Of a DNA stretch of 64,000 nt, positions 52,358 through 64,000 are shown piece after piece (positions within the stretch are counted from its first letter, which is position 1; every line of letters begins with the position of its first letter). Below the pieces are notes generated by a model. The model was not told the origin of the DNA, ran no database searches, and saw only the letters and a list, made by a program, of their open reading frames with translations. Source of the DNA: Ecdyonurus torrentis (lineage: Eukaryota; Arthropoda; Insecta; Ephemeroptera; Heptageniidae); NCBI GenBank assembly GCA_949318235.1, contig OX439131.1:49254422-49318421 (forward strand), in the 5' to 3' direction. Position numbers and translations under genes: made by a program.

Positions 52358-53313
52358 TCAGTGATGTTTGTTGACATGACTCTTGAGATTGTTACTGCGT
52401 GCAGCCTTGTAGTCACACATGGTGCACTGGTAAGGTGTCTCACCTGAGTGGGTTCTCAGATGTGAAGTCAGGGCACCACTTTGTGCACACTTATATTCAC
52501 ATTGACTACATTGATAAGGTTTGTCACCTGAGTGGGTTCTCATATGTCTAGATAAGTGACCACTGACTGCACACTTATATTCACATTGACTACATTGATA
52601 AGGTTTGTCACCTGAGTGGGTTCTCATATGTTTAGACAAGTCACCACTGACTGCACACTTATATTCACATTGACTACATTGATAAGGCTTCTCACCTGTA
52701 TGTGTCCTGACATGTGTGACCAAGCTTGACTTCTGAGCAAAAGTCTTCTCACAATGCGGACATTGCTGATCTCTCACTTTGTCATGAACTTCCTTCACAT
52801 GCATTACTAGAGTATGTTTATGTGTGAAAGATTTGTTGCACACTTGACACACATGATCTCTTTGTCCCGTGTGAGTCAACATGTGAAAATCAAAATGTTG
52901 TTTGATTCCAGTTACATAAGGACAATGACTGCACTTGAGAGCCCTAGCTTCATCATGTACTCTCTTATGTGCAGTCAAGCTACCCTGCTCAGTATATTTA
53001 TTACCACAGACACTGCACACAAAAGGTCTGTCTTTACCATCATCTCTCACTCTCCTAGCTAACACTTTGTCTCTCTCTGTCACTTCCCCCCCTGCACGTT
53101 GCTGTAGTTTCATCATGAGGCTTGACGTCACCTCATTCTGCACAAAACATGCACCGATAGCCGTGCTGCTTCGTGACGGAGGGAACACGATGGTTGCTTT
53201 GTGCTGCAGGACAAGAAGAGAATGTTCTGAGCCGTGCTTGGTGTGCACGTGACGTTGGACAAAGTTGACGCTGGAGAAACTGATGGAGCACCACACGCAC
53301 TGCAGCGCCTTGC
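52358..53313 (-). CDS. PRDM9: Exon 9 of PRDM9-like C: lone C2H2 plus eight-finger array
   Basis: Terminal exon, acceptor AG at 53314-53315, open to a stop after NKHH. Helices (-1 to 6): EQGSLTA, IKQHFDF, HKHTLVM, QKSSLVT, VSGDLSK, VSGHLSR, QSGALTS, RSNNLKS. Fingers 5-7 are the same 84-bp unit as in A and B but with their own contact residues. Finger 7 has alanine at +3 where B finger 6 has valine. The array is intact although exon 5 of this gene is broken. Confidence 0.93.
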
Positions 53314-53482
53314 CTGGGAACATTAATTATTGCTATTATATATATAGTTCAAATACCAAGAAAATGCTGCCAATGCAATATAATGCTAAATATCAATATC
53401 AATGCTGTCATCAAATATCCCAGAATCTAATATTTAAATAATGTAGCAACATATAAAAACTTGACTCACAATCAGACTAAAA

Positions 53483-53490
<8 letters not shown>

Positions 53491-53544
<54 letters not shown>
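53491..53544. repeat. 54-base A-run in intron 8 of PRDM9-like C
   Basis: Homopolymer much longer than at the same place in A (about 9561-9586) and B (about 27169-27208). Confidence 0.85.
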
Positions 53545-53546
<2 letters not shown>

Positions 53547-53860
53547 GTGACAATTGAATCATAATATGTATAATCTTTATGTTTATCAATAATTTCCCAC
53601 ATTTACCTTAATTTTATAAATTAAATGATTTTTTCTTCTTACAGTATACATCAGACAAAATATATAAAGATCAAACAAATATATTAATTGATGCTGGCAG
53701 CTTTAGAAGAAGTAAGGGATGGTAAATAATAATATATTTATTTATTAAACACCAAGGTGTACTTATACATATTTATATAGGTCTACATTTTTGCATATTG
53801 AATAATAAATAGTAAATAATAAAGGTAATAATAATAACCATTCTCCCCCCCCCCCCCCTC

Positions 53861-53894
<34 letters not shown>

Positions 53895-53962
53895 TGCTTT
53901 TTTTGTTTGTTACTTACATAGTTGCTAAATAATTTTGTACTTTTATGATCAAACGACTTTTA

Positions 53963-53995
<33 letters not shown>

Positions 53996-54172
53996 ATAAC
54001 TTTTAATGGTTGCACTTTTTGTTTACCCACCCCCACCTTAATTTATATTCTCGTAGCTATACTCAATTGCATAACATGCTGATAACTTAACTTTTTTAAA
54101 AATTATAAAAGGCCCTCTACAAAAAATAAAAAGTTTACATGTAATTTCCTTTGTTTTAGGTTGAGAGGGAGC

Positions 54173-54217
<45 letters not shown>

Positions 54218-54772
54218 AATATTTCTACTTTATTTAATAATTGTATAGCGCAAGTCACTGATGTAACTTTAAATATTTAACTTAAATGTGATTTTCTTAT
54301 CTTGAAAGACAATAAAATAAAAGTCTACAAATATCGTAATATTATTTTTGTCGCAGTTGGTTACTCACCGACTTTCTTCCAGATGACAGGTGACAAGGCT
54401 CGCTCAGTCTTAGACTCATCAGTCTTAGGTTTGAAGTAAGCCTGCAGGTCAATCCCTAGGTCTAGCATGAAACTTTTGCCATACCACGTCAGCAGTTCAT
54501 CTCCTGGAGCAATCCACCTGTCAATCACAATTACATATCAATCAATCAATACATCTATAAAAACTTCAATCAATAAGTTGTTAAGCCAGCAGCTAGGTAA
54601 TACAATGTCTTTTATATTTACATATTGGCATCAAAATTAAATTATTGTTAAAACAAGGCATGTGAATTAGCTCAACTTAACATTACTATATACTTATTAT
54701 ATATAACAATTAGGTATGATAATTGGAAAGAAAATGACAGAAGAAACCAGTGCTGGTTTACATTAGAGAACC

Positions 54773-55074
54773 TTAGCAGCTTCAGTAGCCAGTTCAATGA
54801 AATCAGCTCGTCACCAGGATTACATTGAACTGGCTACTGAAGCTGCTAACTTGTATACAAATCAATATTGATTGATGTTAGCAGCTTCAGTAGCCAGTTC
54901 AATGTATAATCAGCTCGTCACCAGGATTACATTGAACTATGGCTATAGCCATATGAAGCTGCTATAATTAGGTATACAAATCGATATTGATTGATGTTAG
55001 CAGCTTCAGTAGCCAGTTCAATGTAACCAGCTTGTCACCAGGATTACATTGAACTGGCTACTGAAGCTGCTAAC
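54773..55074. repeat. Three tandem hairpins in intron 7 of PRDM9-like C
   Basis: The hairpin present once in A and B occurs three times here (about 54773-54850, 54877-54967, 54996-55074) with spacers containing ATCAATATTGATTGATG. The middle one is partly degraded on its 3' arm; the third has a near-perfect stem. Confidence 0.75.
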
Positions 55075-55984
55075 ACAAATCAATATTGATATTTGCACAC
55101 AAGATATAAACTTCAGTACACCATGTACATAAAGCATGAGACATGCTAAGTAACTTACTGCCTGGTGAGGTAGAAGATTTGTCCCTTCTCTTGCACAGGC
55201 ACCAGGTTCTGCATGGAGTCATGAGTGGCACAGTTGACGTAGCGCAACCAGCTGGCTCTCGTCTCGTCTTTGGCGTCAACACTCAGGTTGCCTGCGCTGC
55301 CTCGACGAATCTAACACACAAACATACGTGTGACAATCATAATATCTGCCAGGACCTGCTTGGTATGATTTATTAACATACCATCCAGCAGTAGCCGTCA
55401 TTGTTGCTCTTGGTCAGTAGCTGGCCATCGTAAGGCCCCAGCATGGTGTGTGGAGGAATGGGGAGCACTGCAAAAACTCCCATACCTGCATTAGGGATTG
55501 ACGACTTTCCAATACGTAATCCCTTGGGTAGCGTGCGAGCTGCTCTGTCCTTGCATACAGATGACTTGACCTGAGAACAGCAATACATATCAATCAGTAT
55601 TATCAATATACATACAGTACACTCTAATAAGCAAGATATATTGGCCATCAACCTTGAAACACAAATTAATAAATTTAATATTTTTGTGTCAACTATGCCA
55701 TCAAGATCTTCACCTAGCTATGCACTTCATTGTGCAGGTAAAGTAATTCACGCATGCTTGCTGTTTTTATTTTTTCCTTTTTATTGAACTCTTGTGCTTG
55801 AAGTTTATAGTGGAAAACAAATTTGATTATGATTTAAAGCCCATTCAAATAAAAATAAACTTTTTTCACAATTTATTGCAGAGTAAAAATAAAAGTATTT
55901 CTGACCCCCTCCCCCAAAAAAAAGTAGTTTCCACATTTGAAAATTTTAAAATTACATCTAAGGTTTAAATTTTAAAGTTATGTA

Positions 55985-56255
55985 AAACGCATCGAACACA
56001 AAGCTTGTCTAATATCCAAACATACCTATCAACATTGATTTGGCCAGTCATTGATTTCTAATTTATTTTACACTCAAGAAATGGCAAATGTGGGTTTATC
56101 ACACACACACACATAAACAAGTGAGCTAGTGTACGTCATAAACCCACATCTGACATTTAGGAAGTGGAAAATAAATTAGAAATCAATGACTCCGGCAAAT
56201 CAACGTTGATATTTAGGTTAATAGGATTTTAGACATATGTTTTTATTCAAGGTGT
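55985..56255. mobile_element. MITE M3 copy in intron 5 of PRDM9-like C
   Basis: Same position as in A and B, with only a short CA tract near 56099-56113. Confidence 0.6.
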
Positions 56256-56365
56256 TCTGCAAACTTTTTTTCAACATTAACTGTAGAGTAAACAAAAAAA
56301 ATTATTTTTCATAGATGGGGCCCCATCCTCCCCCCTATAAAAAGTATTATTCAAATTTCAACAAT

Positions 56366-56838
56366 GAGGAAGTCTACACAAAGTTAACCCCTATGTTTGA
56401 ATACGTCATTAGAAAGGGAAAAAGTAGTAGATAAACTTAGCATAGGCAATTACCTGCAAATTTGGCATTTTATTTAATAAAAGGAGAAATAAAAAAGTTC
56501 AATTCCCAACCCTTTGCCGACTGTGACATCATTTGTTTACATCCGATTTTCAATTGTCTTCTGGATTTCAAACGATCCCATTGTTGAAAGGCGGCCGTTG
56601 GCCGTTAAAATTTTTGAATTTATAGCAGTTGCATGAAATCCAGAAGACAATTGAAAATCGGATGTAAACAAATGACGTCACAGTCGGCAAAGGGTTGGGA
56701 ATTGAATTATTTTATTTCTTCTTTTATTAAATAAAACTTAAATTTTGCAGGTAATTGCCTGTGCTAAGTTTATCTACTACTTTTTCCCTTTCTAATGACG
56801 TATTCAAACCTAGGGGTTAACTTCGTGTAGACTTCCTC
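56366..56838. mobile_element. Long-TIR foldback element in intron 5 of PRDM9-like C only
   Basis: Ends GAGGAAGTCTACAC ... GTAGACTTCCTC, arms about 200 bases each, with AT on both sides. A and B show the empty site in the same intron. Related by its terminal GAGGAAGT to the element at 17286-18151. Confidence 0.8.
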
Positions 56839-56990
56839 ATTTAAAATTAAAGTTATATAGTTTTTTTTTTAAACATTAAAAAACTGTTGCACTCAAGAAA
56901 ACTTTAGACTGCTGCAGAGAAATAGACTGTATATTGATGTGACTTAATTACATAGCTATAGATAGATATAAATACACGCTACATACTTAC

Positions 56991-58286
56991 TGGAGTGCTA
57001 AACAATCTGAAAGGTCTGCCGTGGTCTTCACACGCTCCCAGCACAGAACCTTCACATCCCACACAGCACGGTTTATCCAATAGATATTCATTGGATATCC
57101 CAATATCCAAAATATATCCCGTCCATTTTATATGAACCTTGAATGTCTATGGGATATTTAGCTTGGATATAAAAAAACAAATCCAAAATTAATTATCTAC
57201 TTATTTTCAACCCGTTTTTCTCATGAGCTGACAATTATATTATGTTTTATTTATAATTTTAATCAATAAATATATTTTGGGGCAATTTTTTTATATCCAC
57301 TGGTATATCCATAGAATATGCAATAGTGGATATATAAAATTTCACTCACAAAATTAGTTTTATTGAGAGATTTTCTGATATATGTTATGAATTTATTTAC
57401 CTAAAAGTTATATTTCATGCTATTTGATTTTTTTAGTCACTTTAATATTTTAAATTCTTTATATCCATTAGATATCCCAAAAATATCCAAATATCTATAG
57501 GTATATCCACCAGGGGGCAGCGTTTATTTGTGAATTTTAAATGATGCTAATTTTTTTATATCGTGCTAAATAATTAATTTTAAAATAGTATAAAGTATGG
57601 GTTTTGTGCATTTAATTATAAGCAAACAATTCAAATCATAAAACAACTACAATTTTAATAATTAATTAACTTAATTTAATTTTGAAAATCCATCTCTAAC
57701 TTTTTAAGTCAGACTAAAAAGTTGTGGTAATAATATCCTCCGAATATCCATGTTATATCCATCAATTTCGTGTCTCAGTGGAAGACACACAACTTTAAGT
57801 CATGAATATTTTCTGACTTGGGCAAAAACCAAAAGCCCTTCCCCCGACCTGGGGGGGGGGGGAGGGTGGGGGGTTTGCCTATGTTAAATGAAATCACACA
57901 TAACTTTGACAAGTCATTAATATTTTCGGACTTGGGCACGCACACCGCACACCAATAGCACTTCCCCGGACCTGGGGGGGGGGGGGGGAGTTGGGGGTTA
58001 TTATTTGCCCATGTAAAATTGGGAAAATACTGAAAACAAAGTTAAAAAATACATTGCCTATATACCCCCCACCCCCCGAAACCCCCAAATTTTTTTCTAT
58101 CATATCGCATTTAATTTAACATTAAATGTACTTTTTTTAATATATCCCATAGATCTACATGGTATATTCCAGCGGGCGGGACATTTGGATTTTCTGTGGA
58201 CCTTCAGCGGAGATAAATGGGATATATTTTGGGATATACGTAGGATATCTAAAGGTCATTCAGTGCTGTGTGGGATACACAGCAGT
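56991..58286 (-). other. Exon 5 of PRDM9-like C interrupted by an insertion
   Basis: The paralogous exon is 77 bp in A (12220-12296) and B (29842-29918). Here its 12-base acceptor-side piece (58275-58286) and 65-base donor-side piece (56991-57055) sum to the same 77 bases when the AT duplication is counted once. So nothing was deleted and the event is a clean insertion. The exon encodes the C-x2-C-x7-C-x2-H knuckle just before the PR/SET domain. Confidence 0.93.
57058..58274. mobile_element. 1,217-bp non-autonomous DNA transposon inside a coding exon
   Basis: The ends are a 12-bp terminal inverted repeat CCCACACAGCAC, flanked by a duplicated AT (57056-57057 and 58275-58276). The interior has no credible ORF. 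It is full of ATATCC/GGATAT motifs in the subterminal regions and contains a directly duplicated segment (about 57785-57880 and 57898-58020), each with a G-run of ten or more. Two-base AT duplications are reported for the ISL2EU (IS4EU/PIF-like) group, which is a possible assignment but not proven. A and B give the empty site. Confidence 0.88.
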
Positions 58287-58614
58287 CTGGAACATCAAAG
58301 TTTGTCACATTATTCAAATACATTTGTGTGTGTGAGGTGCACAACTTTACACAAATCTAATCTATAAAGAGAACTTATTAGTGATTTATTGTGATTAAAA
58401 TGCAATTAACATTATTAACATAAGCCCTGTTAATTCCTTCTACTATGTATAAAATGACAATCAATTATTCACAATATAATTATGACATAAAAACTGTATT
58501 TTAATATTTTAAGTTTATTTATATCTTAATTAAATCATAAAAATAAAAAAGTAACAAGAATGCACTTTTTATTATTATTATATTTTTTTTTTTCCTGTAG
58601 CAAATAAAACAGTA

Positions 58615-58726
58615 AAATGTTGTTCATATAAGCCCTCTGTTCTTTGCCCCTAAAATGACTATCAGATGGTAGTTGATTAAATGAAATGTGCATTTTTCAG
58701 TGCAACAGAACAGGGTTTACAAACAT
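58615..58726. mobile_element. MITE M4 in intron 4 of PRDM9-like C
   Basis: Same site as A and B, with a few internal deletions. Confidence 0.55.
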
Positions 58727-61064
58727 TCAATATATTAAACATTAATTTAAAAAAATGTTTTTGTTTTTTTTTAGTATAGGCCTATAATTTTTTATACTTA
58801 CAGCTGAAGTCTTCCTCCTCAGGTACAGGATCTTCTTTGTAATACGGCCTCTTGATGTTTCTCTTGGGGTACCTAGGCTGGTCTTCCTGGTCCCCTTGCT
58901 CTGGTTTGTCCATCTGCTTGGCTGGCAAGGCCCTACTACTCGAGGCCTGTACGTAGCTTCTGTCCGTCTGCTTGACTGTCAAGACTCTACTACACGAGGC
59001 CTGCCCACCACTCTGCAGTGCAGGTGTGTAGCTTCTCTTCAACACATTACCTCTCTGCTTTTGAGGTTCTGGGTCTCTCTCTTTGAGTACGTAGTCGACT
59101 CCAGGCCAGTCTGGTGTTTGTCTAGCTACTTTACCATAGTAGTAGCCGTCCTTGTTCTTGAGGATCTTCACGTCTTTGACTACAGGGGCCTTGCTGAAAT
59201 ATACCCCACATCCAACAACATTGTCATAAATACCATTGACTTTACACCAAGTAAAGCAGTCAACAAATAAGAAATTTATATAACACAAGCACAAAAAAAG
59301 GCCTCACCGACCTTATTGAAAACAAAACAAATGCTAGTCTAGCCAGCAAAGTAAAATTTTTACCCTTTTATCAGCACGCAAGAGGAAACAATTGAGCAAA
59401 CTATATAATAGTGTGCATACAAAAAATAGCTTTAGCTCCATTCTGGTATACAATGAACAACATATCACAGCATAACAATTTCATGGTTTTTGAAGCTTTT
59501 ATTTTATTTTTTTTTCTCATTGCATACCCATGTTTATACCTATAGGCCTATATATTAATATCATACTAGAAAGGCGTTAAGGCAAAATGATCAAGTCATT
59601 TTCCAATACATACCTTATTGCCTAATGTTAATTATATTCAGTATTATCGATACAAACCAATATGTAAAGGTGCTGGAAGGTTTAAACTGACGATTTTTGC
59701 ATAGAATACTAACATTTTTAGGTAAAAACAAAACACTATAGCTATACTCAATACACACAACAAATAAAAAGAAAATAAAGCTTTTCTTTAAAGTACCACA
59801 GACATAAAACACACACTGCACAAAGCAGTGTAACACAATTGTAGATATCAAAGTAAACCTATATAGCAACAAATCATGGGTATACTTTCTTCTTTCTTTT
59901 TTTTTTATAGATCCAAAAGAAGTTTTTTTTTTTTCTCTACCCCAAATCATATAGCCCCCAAAAAACATAAATATAAACTCCAGTATAATATCCAGTAAAA
60001 GACATTATACTTGACTGTATTAAAACACACATGGGTCTTTCTTGATTCTGGTCACGAGTTAATTTCTTCAACTCTGCAGCTTTCTTTCTTGCCTCAAGTT
60101 TTCTGAACTGAAGTACGAACTCAGGTGGAGTATTTGTCATGCCTGCAATATAAATCAGCATTTAACATAAATAATTATTCAAGAAAAAACATGAAAAGGT
60201 AAACAAATCAATAATATGTAGAAATTAATAAGAAAAGTCACATATTTGAGTCAAATAAAATAAACATGGTTATTAGAAAATATTCAAACTAATGCTGTAT
60301 TAGTTAGCTCCAAGATTGCGTTTTTTTTTTTTTTAATCAAATAATTAATAATTCCATGAATTTCAAGAAGCTCAATGCGAACACGGCATAAAACAACTCA
60401 TTGGAATACAGAATACGAGTTTTCATGTTAAAATATGGGGTTGATCATTCTGTTAAAGTATGTAACAACAAAAACGGCCAGTTTTTTTTTAAATAGCTAG
60501 ACAAACGACATTTTTTTACACCAACAATCACTTTATAAAACACACCAATTTTCTGCATTACAAAATGATTCCTCAATTGCGAGACTCGCCGCTGACGTTC
60601 GATAGGTGAGAACTGCTCCCATTGTTCAGGCGAGAAATACATGGAAGTCTCTGTGGCTGCTTTGGTTGCCAACATCTCGCCGTCCATGTCTTCAAAGTTT
60701 TCCTCCATCGCGAAGAACGAGCGCAAGCTAAAACACATACATATATGAACTATTTATTAATAAAATATATGCATACATACAAATAAAAATTATAAAGATG
60801 TATGTATGTATAAAATATTCCTACTATCACGCTGGATTCCTATATTTATAGACTTTTTTTTCAACCCTGAGTTTTTTTGGCACCATTTTTTCATGTTGAA
60901 ACTTTCAAGAACAAAAATTTAGATTTGACAATATTTCAACATTAATCATTTATCTTCAAGCAAAATAAACTTAATTATTAAAAGTTAAATTCTTGTATTT
61001 CAAATTTATATGTAAAATATGATAAAATATGTCATAATTTCTGATAAAACGAATTTTTACATAC

Positions 61065-61235
61065 CTGGCACTTTCAATTTTACCGTCTTTTCTTCAAAGA
61101 AACGCGGAAATCTGCCGGAGACGCTTAGTGACATCATTAGTCACGTGATTAAATTAGCCGGTTAGTGCTGCCTCTAGCGGAGTAAAACTAAACTTTTTTT
61201 TATTTTACACCACAAAGGTCATTGCTGATTGGCTA
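61065..61235 (-). promoter_or_regulatory. Promoter and 5'UTR exon of PRDM9-like C
   Basis: Exon 1 ends at 61065. The E-box CACGTG (61142-61147) and CCAAT box (61227-61232) are kept. The CRE is degraded to TGACATCA. Exon 1 also lacks a few bases near the GGAGCTCGGAGA stretch seen in A and B. Confidence 0.5.
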
Positions 61236-64000
61236 CAAGGTTATCAAAGCTCTTTTTCTATTAGCTAAAAAACCCGCTAAATTGATACAACAGGTAAAAT
61301 AATTGCACTATTTCTTTATTTTTAGCAACACGTACAGTAGATGATATCATCTACTATGTTTTAGCAAAAATCGACCAGGTTTTTGAAAAATAAGTAAGCA
61401 GAAACAAAGATTAAACATTTAAAAATATAATTACAATTCTAAATTACATAAAAAGGCTGCAGAAATACACCGCAAAAAAAAAAAAAAAAAAAAAAAAATG
61501 CCAAGATTCCCAACAAAATCAAACAAAATATAAAGACAATAATAATGCTGTTCGTAAACCCTGTTCTCTGCACCAAGAATAACGATCGCCGAGATGGTTA
61601 ATCAAATGGAATGCGCATTTTTTGGTGCAAGAGAACAGGGTTTACGAAAATCATTAGTATATATAACTTATAGATACACAAAATTTAACTGCGTAATATG
61701 TTTTGTACATTTTTTTTATTTATTTCTAAAAACATCAGGCTTATATTTAAATGCACCCTCTATACATTGTTGTTATACAGTATACATCATAAAATTAATA
61801 ATATGCATAAAAAGTCTATTAAACAATGATTGCTTATATATACAGAATTTTGTTTAAAAAGATTTTAGTACTAATTATTTTAATTAAAAAAAAAAAAAAA
61901 AAGAGGAAAGAAAGAATGAATGCGTAAAAGGAAACCACGTGATGGTAAGGTCAGGCCTAGCATGCTGCTGGCACCAACTTTTCTCCCTCTTTTACCATCA
62001 CGTGGTTTTGAGAAAGCTCATAGATAAAATTTTAAGCAAATATTTGTTCAGATATACCTTAAATAGCAACTCTGATCTTGTGCAAGAATAAATTTTAAAA
62101 AACTATGTACTGTATACGAATTTGGGTTAAAAAAAAATTGACTGGCTGGATTAAAATTTCATACAATATTTAAATTTAAATAAAATTTGAATTACTTTTT
62201 TTTTTCTTTTCTTTTTTGAAACAATTTTTATTTTGGGGAAAAAAAGAAAAAAAATATCGTTAGGATCACTAAGGATATAATTAGCAGCGCTGGCCTCACT
62301 TACCACAGTAGAGAAGTTGTATGAAGAGGTTGAAAGTCTCACGTGGCACAGGTTTTTGTATTTAAAAAGTTCATTTTATAACACACAAGAGTTTTTTTTT
62401 CATCATATATTAATGACATTATCAATCAAAGAAAATATGAATTACTTGAGCACATCACACTGCTCAGTGATCTGCTCAAGTAAATCTCTTCTTTGATTGA
62501 TAATGTCATTAATATATGATGAAAGCTTTCAGTTACGAAATGAACTTTTTTAAAACAAAACACTGACTCACACTAGACTTCGACCTCTCCATACAACTTA
62601 TACTGTGGTAATTAAGGCCAGCCCTGCTAATTTTATCCTATATTCATTTTTTCTAAAACCATGTAGTATGAAATAGAGAAAGAGAAATAAAAGCATTGTT
62701 TGTTAGAAATTAATGCAAAGTGAAATTCTCTAACTTTGATAGTTGATGGAAGTTAAAAGGACAAGTCATTGTTATCATAAGAAACAATCTATAGTAATAG
62801 GCAGTGAATTAATTTGAATCCCTCTGCCATTGTCTATACTTAGGGCTACCAATTAAAACTATATAGACACCTTTCACATCCTTGCGTTTTGACGCCATGT
62901 TTGTGGTGCCAAATGCATTGTCCAGCATAGGGTAAACGTCATTTTCCCTCATTTGTCGCAAAAATAAAAGTATATTTCGACTGTAAGCATTTTTCTCACA
63001 TTCTTCTAGCTTATTAGGAGCTAAAAATAAGACTTCGATTGAGGTTTGAAGCTTTGTTTGCTGTTAAAAAAAATAAAAATGATGTTTCTCCTATGCTGGA
63101 CTGTGTATTCCTAACCAACAAAATGGCAGCTCTTAAATATGAGTGCAACCGGTCTATAGATAATTTTGTTGCTCAATAATGTTCAATACCCATGTGTGTA
63201 GCACTGCAGTGCTTTACTTTTTCTCCCTCTATTTCTACAATATTGTTTTAGTAACATTAACCTTGATTTTTTTTATTTTTTAAGTACCGTATTTTTTTAT
63301 TTATTTATTTACTTTAAAAACATTATACCAAATCTACATTATTGTATAATTAATAAAAAACCTTAAACCATTTGTTTTAAATAAGTACCCTAATTTGTAG
63401 AGAAAAGAAGGGAGAAACCAACACAAGCACCTTACCACGATGAGGTCCGTAGCTTGGTGAAAATCTTGATGGCACAGGTTACACAAATATTTACAAGTTT
63501 ACTAAGACGTTTCGAGGACAACAGCACTCTTCTTCAGTTGCTTAAAGTATTATAGGGTGTATGCGGATTATGTCATATTTATTGCGCTTGGAGGCCATAC
63601 TGGAGCAGTGCATAACATTGCTCAGCATAGGACAATTATACTTTATTTAAGCCAATTTTCTTTGGGAAATTGGTTAATTTTTTGCTAATTGTTATTTTTC
63701 TCACATACTTGAGATACTAATTCAACATATTTACAGCATCAATGCTCCCAAAAATATTGAATAGTGTTTTTAAACTGGCAAAATGATTTTTTGTCCTATG
63801 CGACCCATGTTATTGAGTTATCCAACATAGCGTCGACTTTAACATGAATGCATAGACCCTATAGTACAGTATATGTTATATAAATACATATTATATATAT
63901 ATTATACAGTACTGTACTTAAAAGTACTCTAAGCAATTAAAAAAGAGAGCTATTGCCCTCAAAACATTTTAGCAGACATGGCCAGCGCTCTTTAAAAATG
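61235..64000. other. 5' flank of PRDM9-like C, array continues to the right
   Basis: Collinear with A's flank: M4 (61544-61651), the CACGTGATGGTAA palindrome (about 61935-62004), FB1 (62259-62650), then a 290-base insertion (about 62863-63154) not in A. From about 63419 it matches the left part of the long-TIR element that sits before ZAD D. No gene seen. Confidence 0.6.
62259..62650. mobile_element. Foldback element FB1
   Basis: Arms ATTAGCAGCGCTGGCC and GGCCAGCCCTGCTAAT; central TGCTCAAGTAAATCTC stem. Orthologous to the copy at 16634-17045. Confidence 0.73.

Larger units (their letters stand above)
52358..61120 (-). pseudogene. PRDM9: PRDM9-like paralogue C, exon 5 split by a transposon (8-finger array)
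   Basis: Exons: exon 1 ends 61065; exon 2 60546-60727 (ATG 60706-60708); exon 3 60031-60142; exon 4 58802-59193; exon 5 in two pieces 58275-58286 and 56991-57055; exon 6 55382-55570; exon 7 55159-55310; exon 8 54369-54517; exon 9 52358-53313. Every exon except exon 5 is open with normal splice sites. Without the insertion the protein would be 729 residues with eight array fingers. The insertion (57058-58274) interrupts exon 5 ten to twelve bases after its acceptor. That removes the zinc-knuckle region between SSXRD and SET, and skipping exon 5 would shift the frame because exon 4 ends in phase 1. The rest is undecayed, so the disruption is recent or an allele. Small differences include MLATK in the KRAB exon and KAPVV for KPPVV in exon 4. 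Whether a truncated protein is made cannot be told. Confidence 0.85.

Noticed and set aside
57894..58103. 69-residue ORF within the exon 5 insertion
   Set aside because: It reads through G-runs and is not transposase-like.

Overview
The window is AT-rich eukaryotic (metazoan) genomic DNA. It has spliced genes with GT/AG introns, long A/T homopolymers and a very high density of palindromic (MITE or foldback) elements. Nothing bacterial is visible: no operons, rRNA, tRNA or CRISPR array. The gene families (PRDM9-like KRAB-SSXRD-SET-zinc finger and ZAD-like zinc finger) point to an animal. The repeat landscape suggests an invertebrate, but I cannot name the phylum from the sequence alone.

All real genes I can support are on the minus strand and form a tandem array. 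Reading along that strand (high to low coordinates) the order is: PRDM9-like C (about 61.1-52.4 kb), ZAD-ZnF F (48.8-45.9 kb), ZAD-ZnF E (42.3-39.7 kb), PRDM9-like B (32.8-25.9 kb), ZAD-ZnF D (22.1-19.4 kb) and PRDM9-like A (15.1-8.6 kb). Each PRDM9-like copy has nine exons whose splice sites and phases I could trace. Together they encode a KRAB-like box, an SSXRD-like motif, a C-x2-C-x7-C-x2-H zinc knuckle, a PR/SET domain with all three catalytic tyrosines, a lone C2H2 finger and a terminal C2H2 array. The arrays have 6 (A), 10 (B) and 8 (C) fingers. Outside the array the paralogues are nearly identical. Inside it they differ mainly at the DNA-contact helix positions, which is the hallmark of a rapidly evolving PRDM9. 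A and B look intact. In C, exon 5 is split by a 1,217-bp non-autonomous DNA transposon flanked by a 2-bp AT duplication.

The companion genes D, E and F encode a ZAD-like CxxC...CxxC domain split over two exons, followed by 9-10 C2H2 fingers with HSDxRPY linkers. Their fingers also vary in the recognition helix. PRDM9-like proteins mark DNA sites with H3K4/K36 methylation to direct meiotic recombination. The ZAD genes are probably co-amplified DNA-binding factors of unknown role.

The intergenic DNA is mostly triplicated segmental duplication (3' flanks at 4.39-8.6, 22.7-25.9 and 49.2-52.4 kb; 5' flanks at 15.0-19.3, 32.7-34.3 and 61.1-64 kb). It is packed with nested elements: a foldback family in seven places, one of which has become an 803-bp-arm palindrome carrying a Penelope-like GIY-YIG endonuclease fragment; a hAT-like element inside a Tc1/mariner-like MITE; and a 345-bp GC-rich insertion. 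The array probably continues past the right edge.
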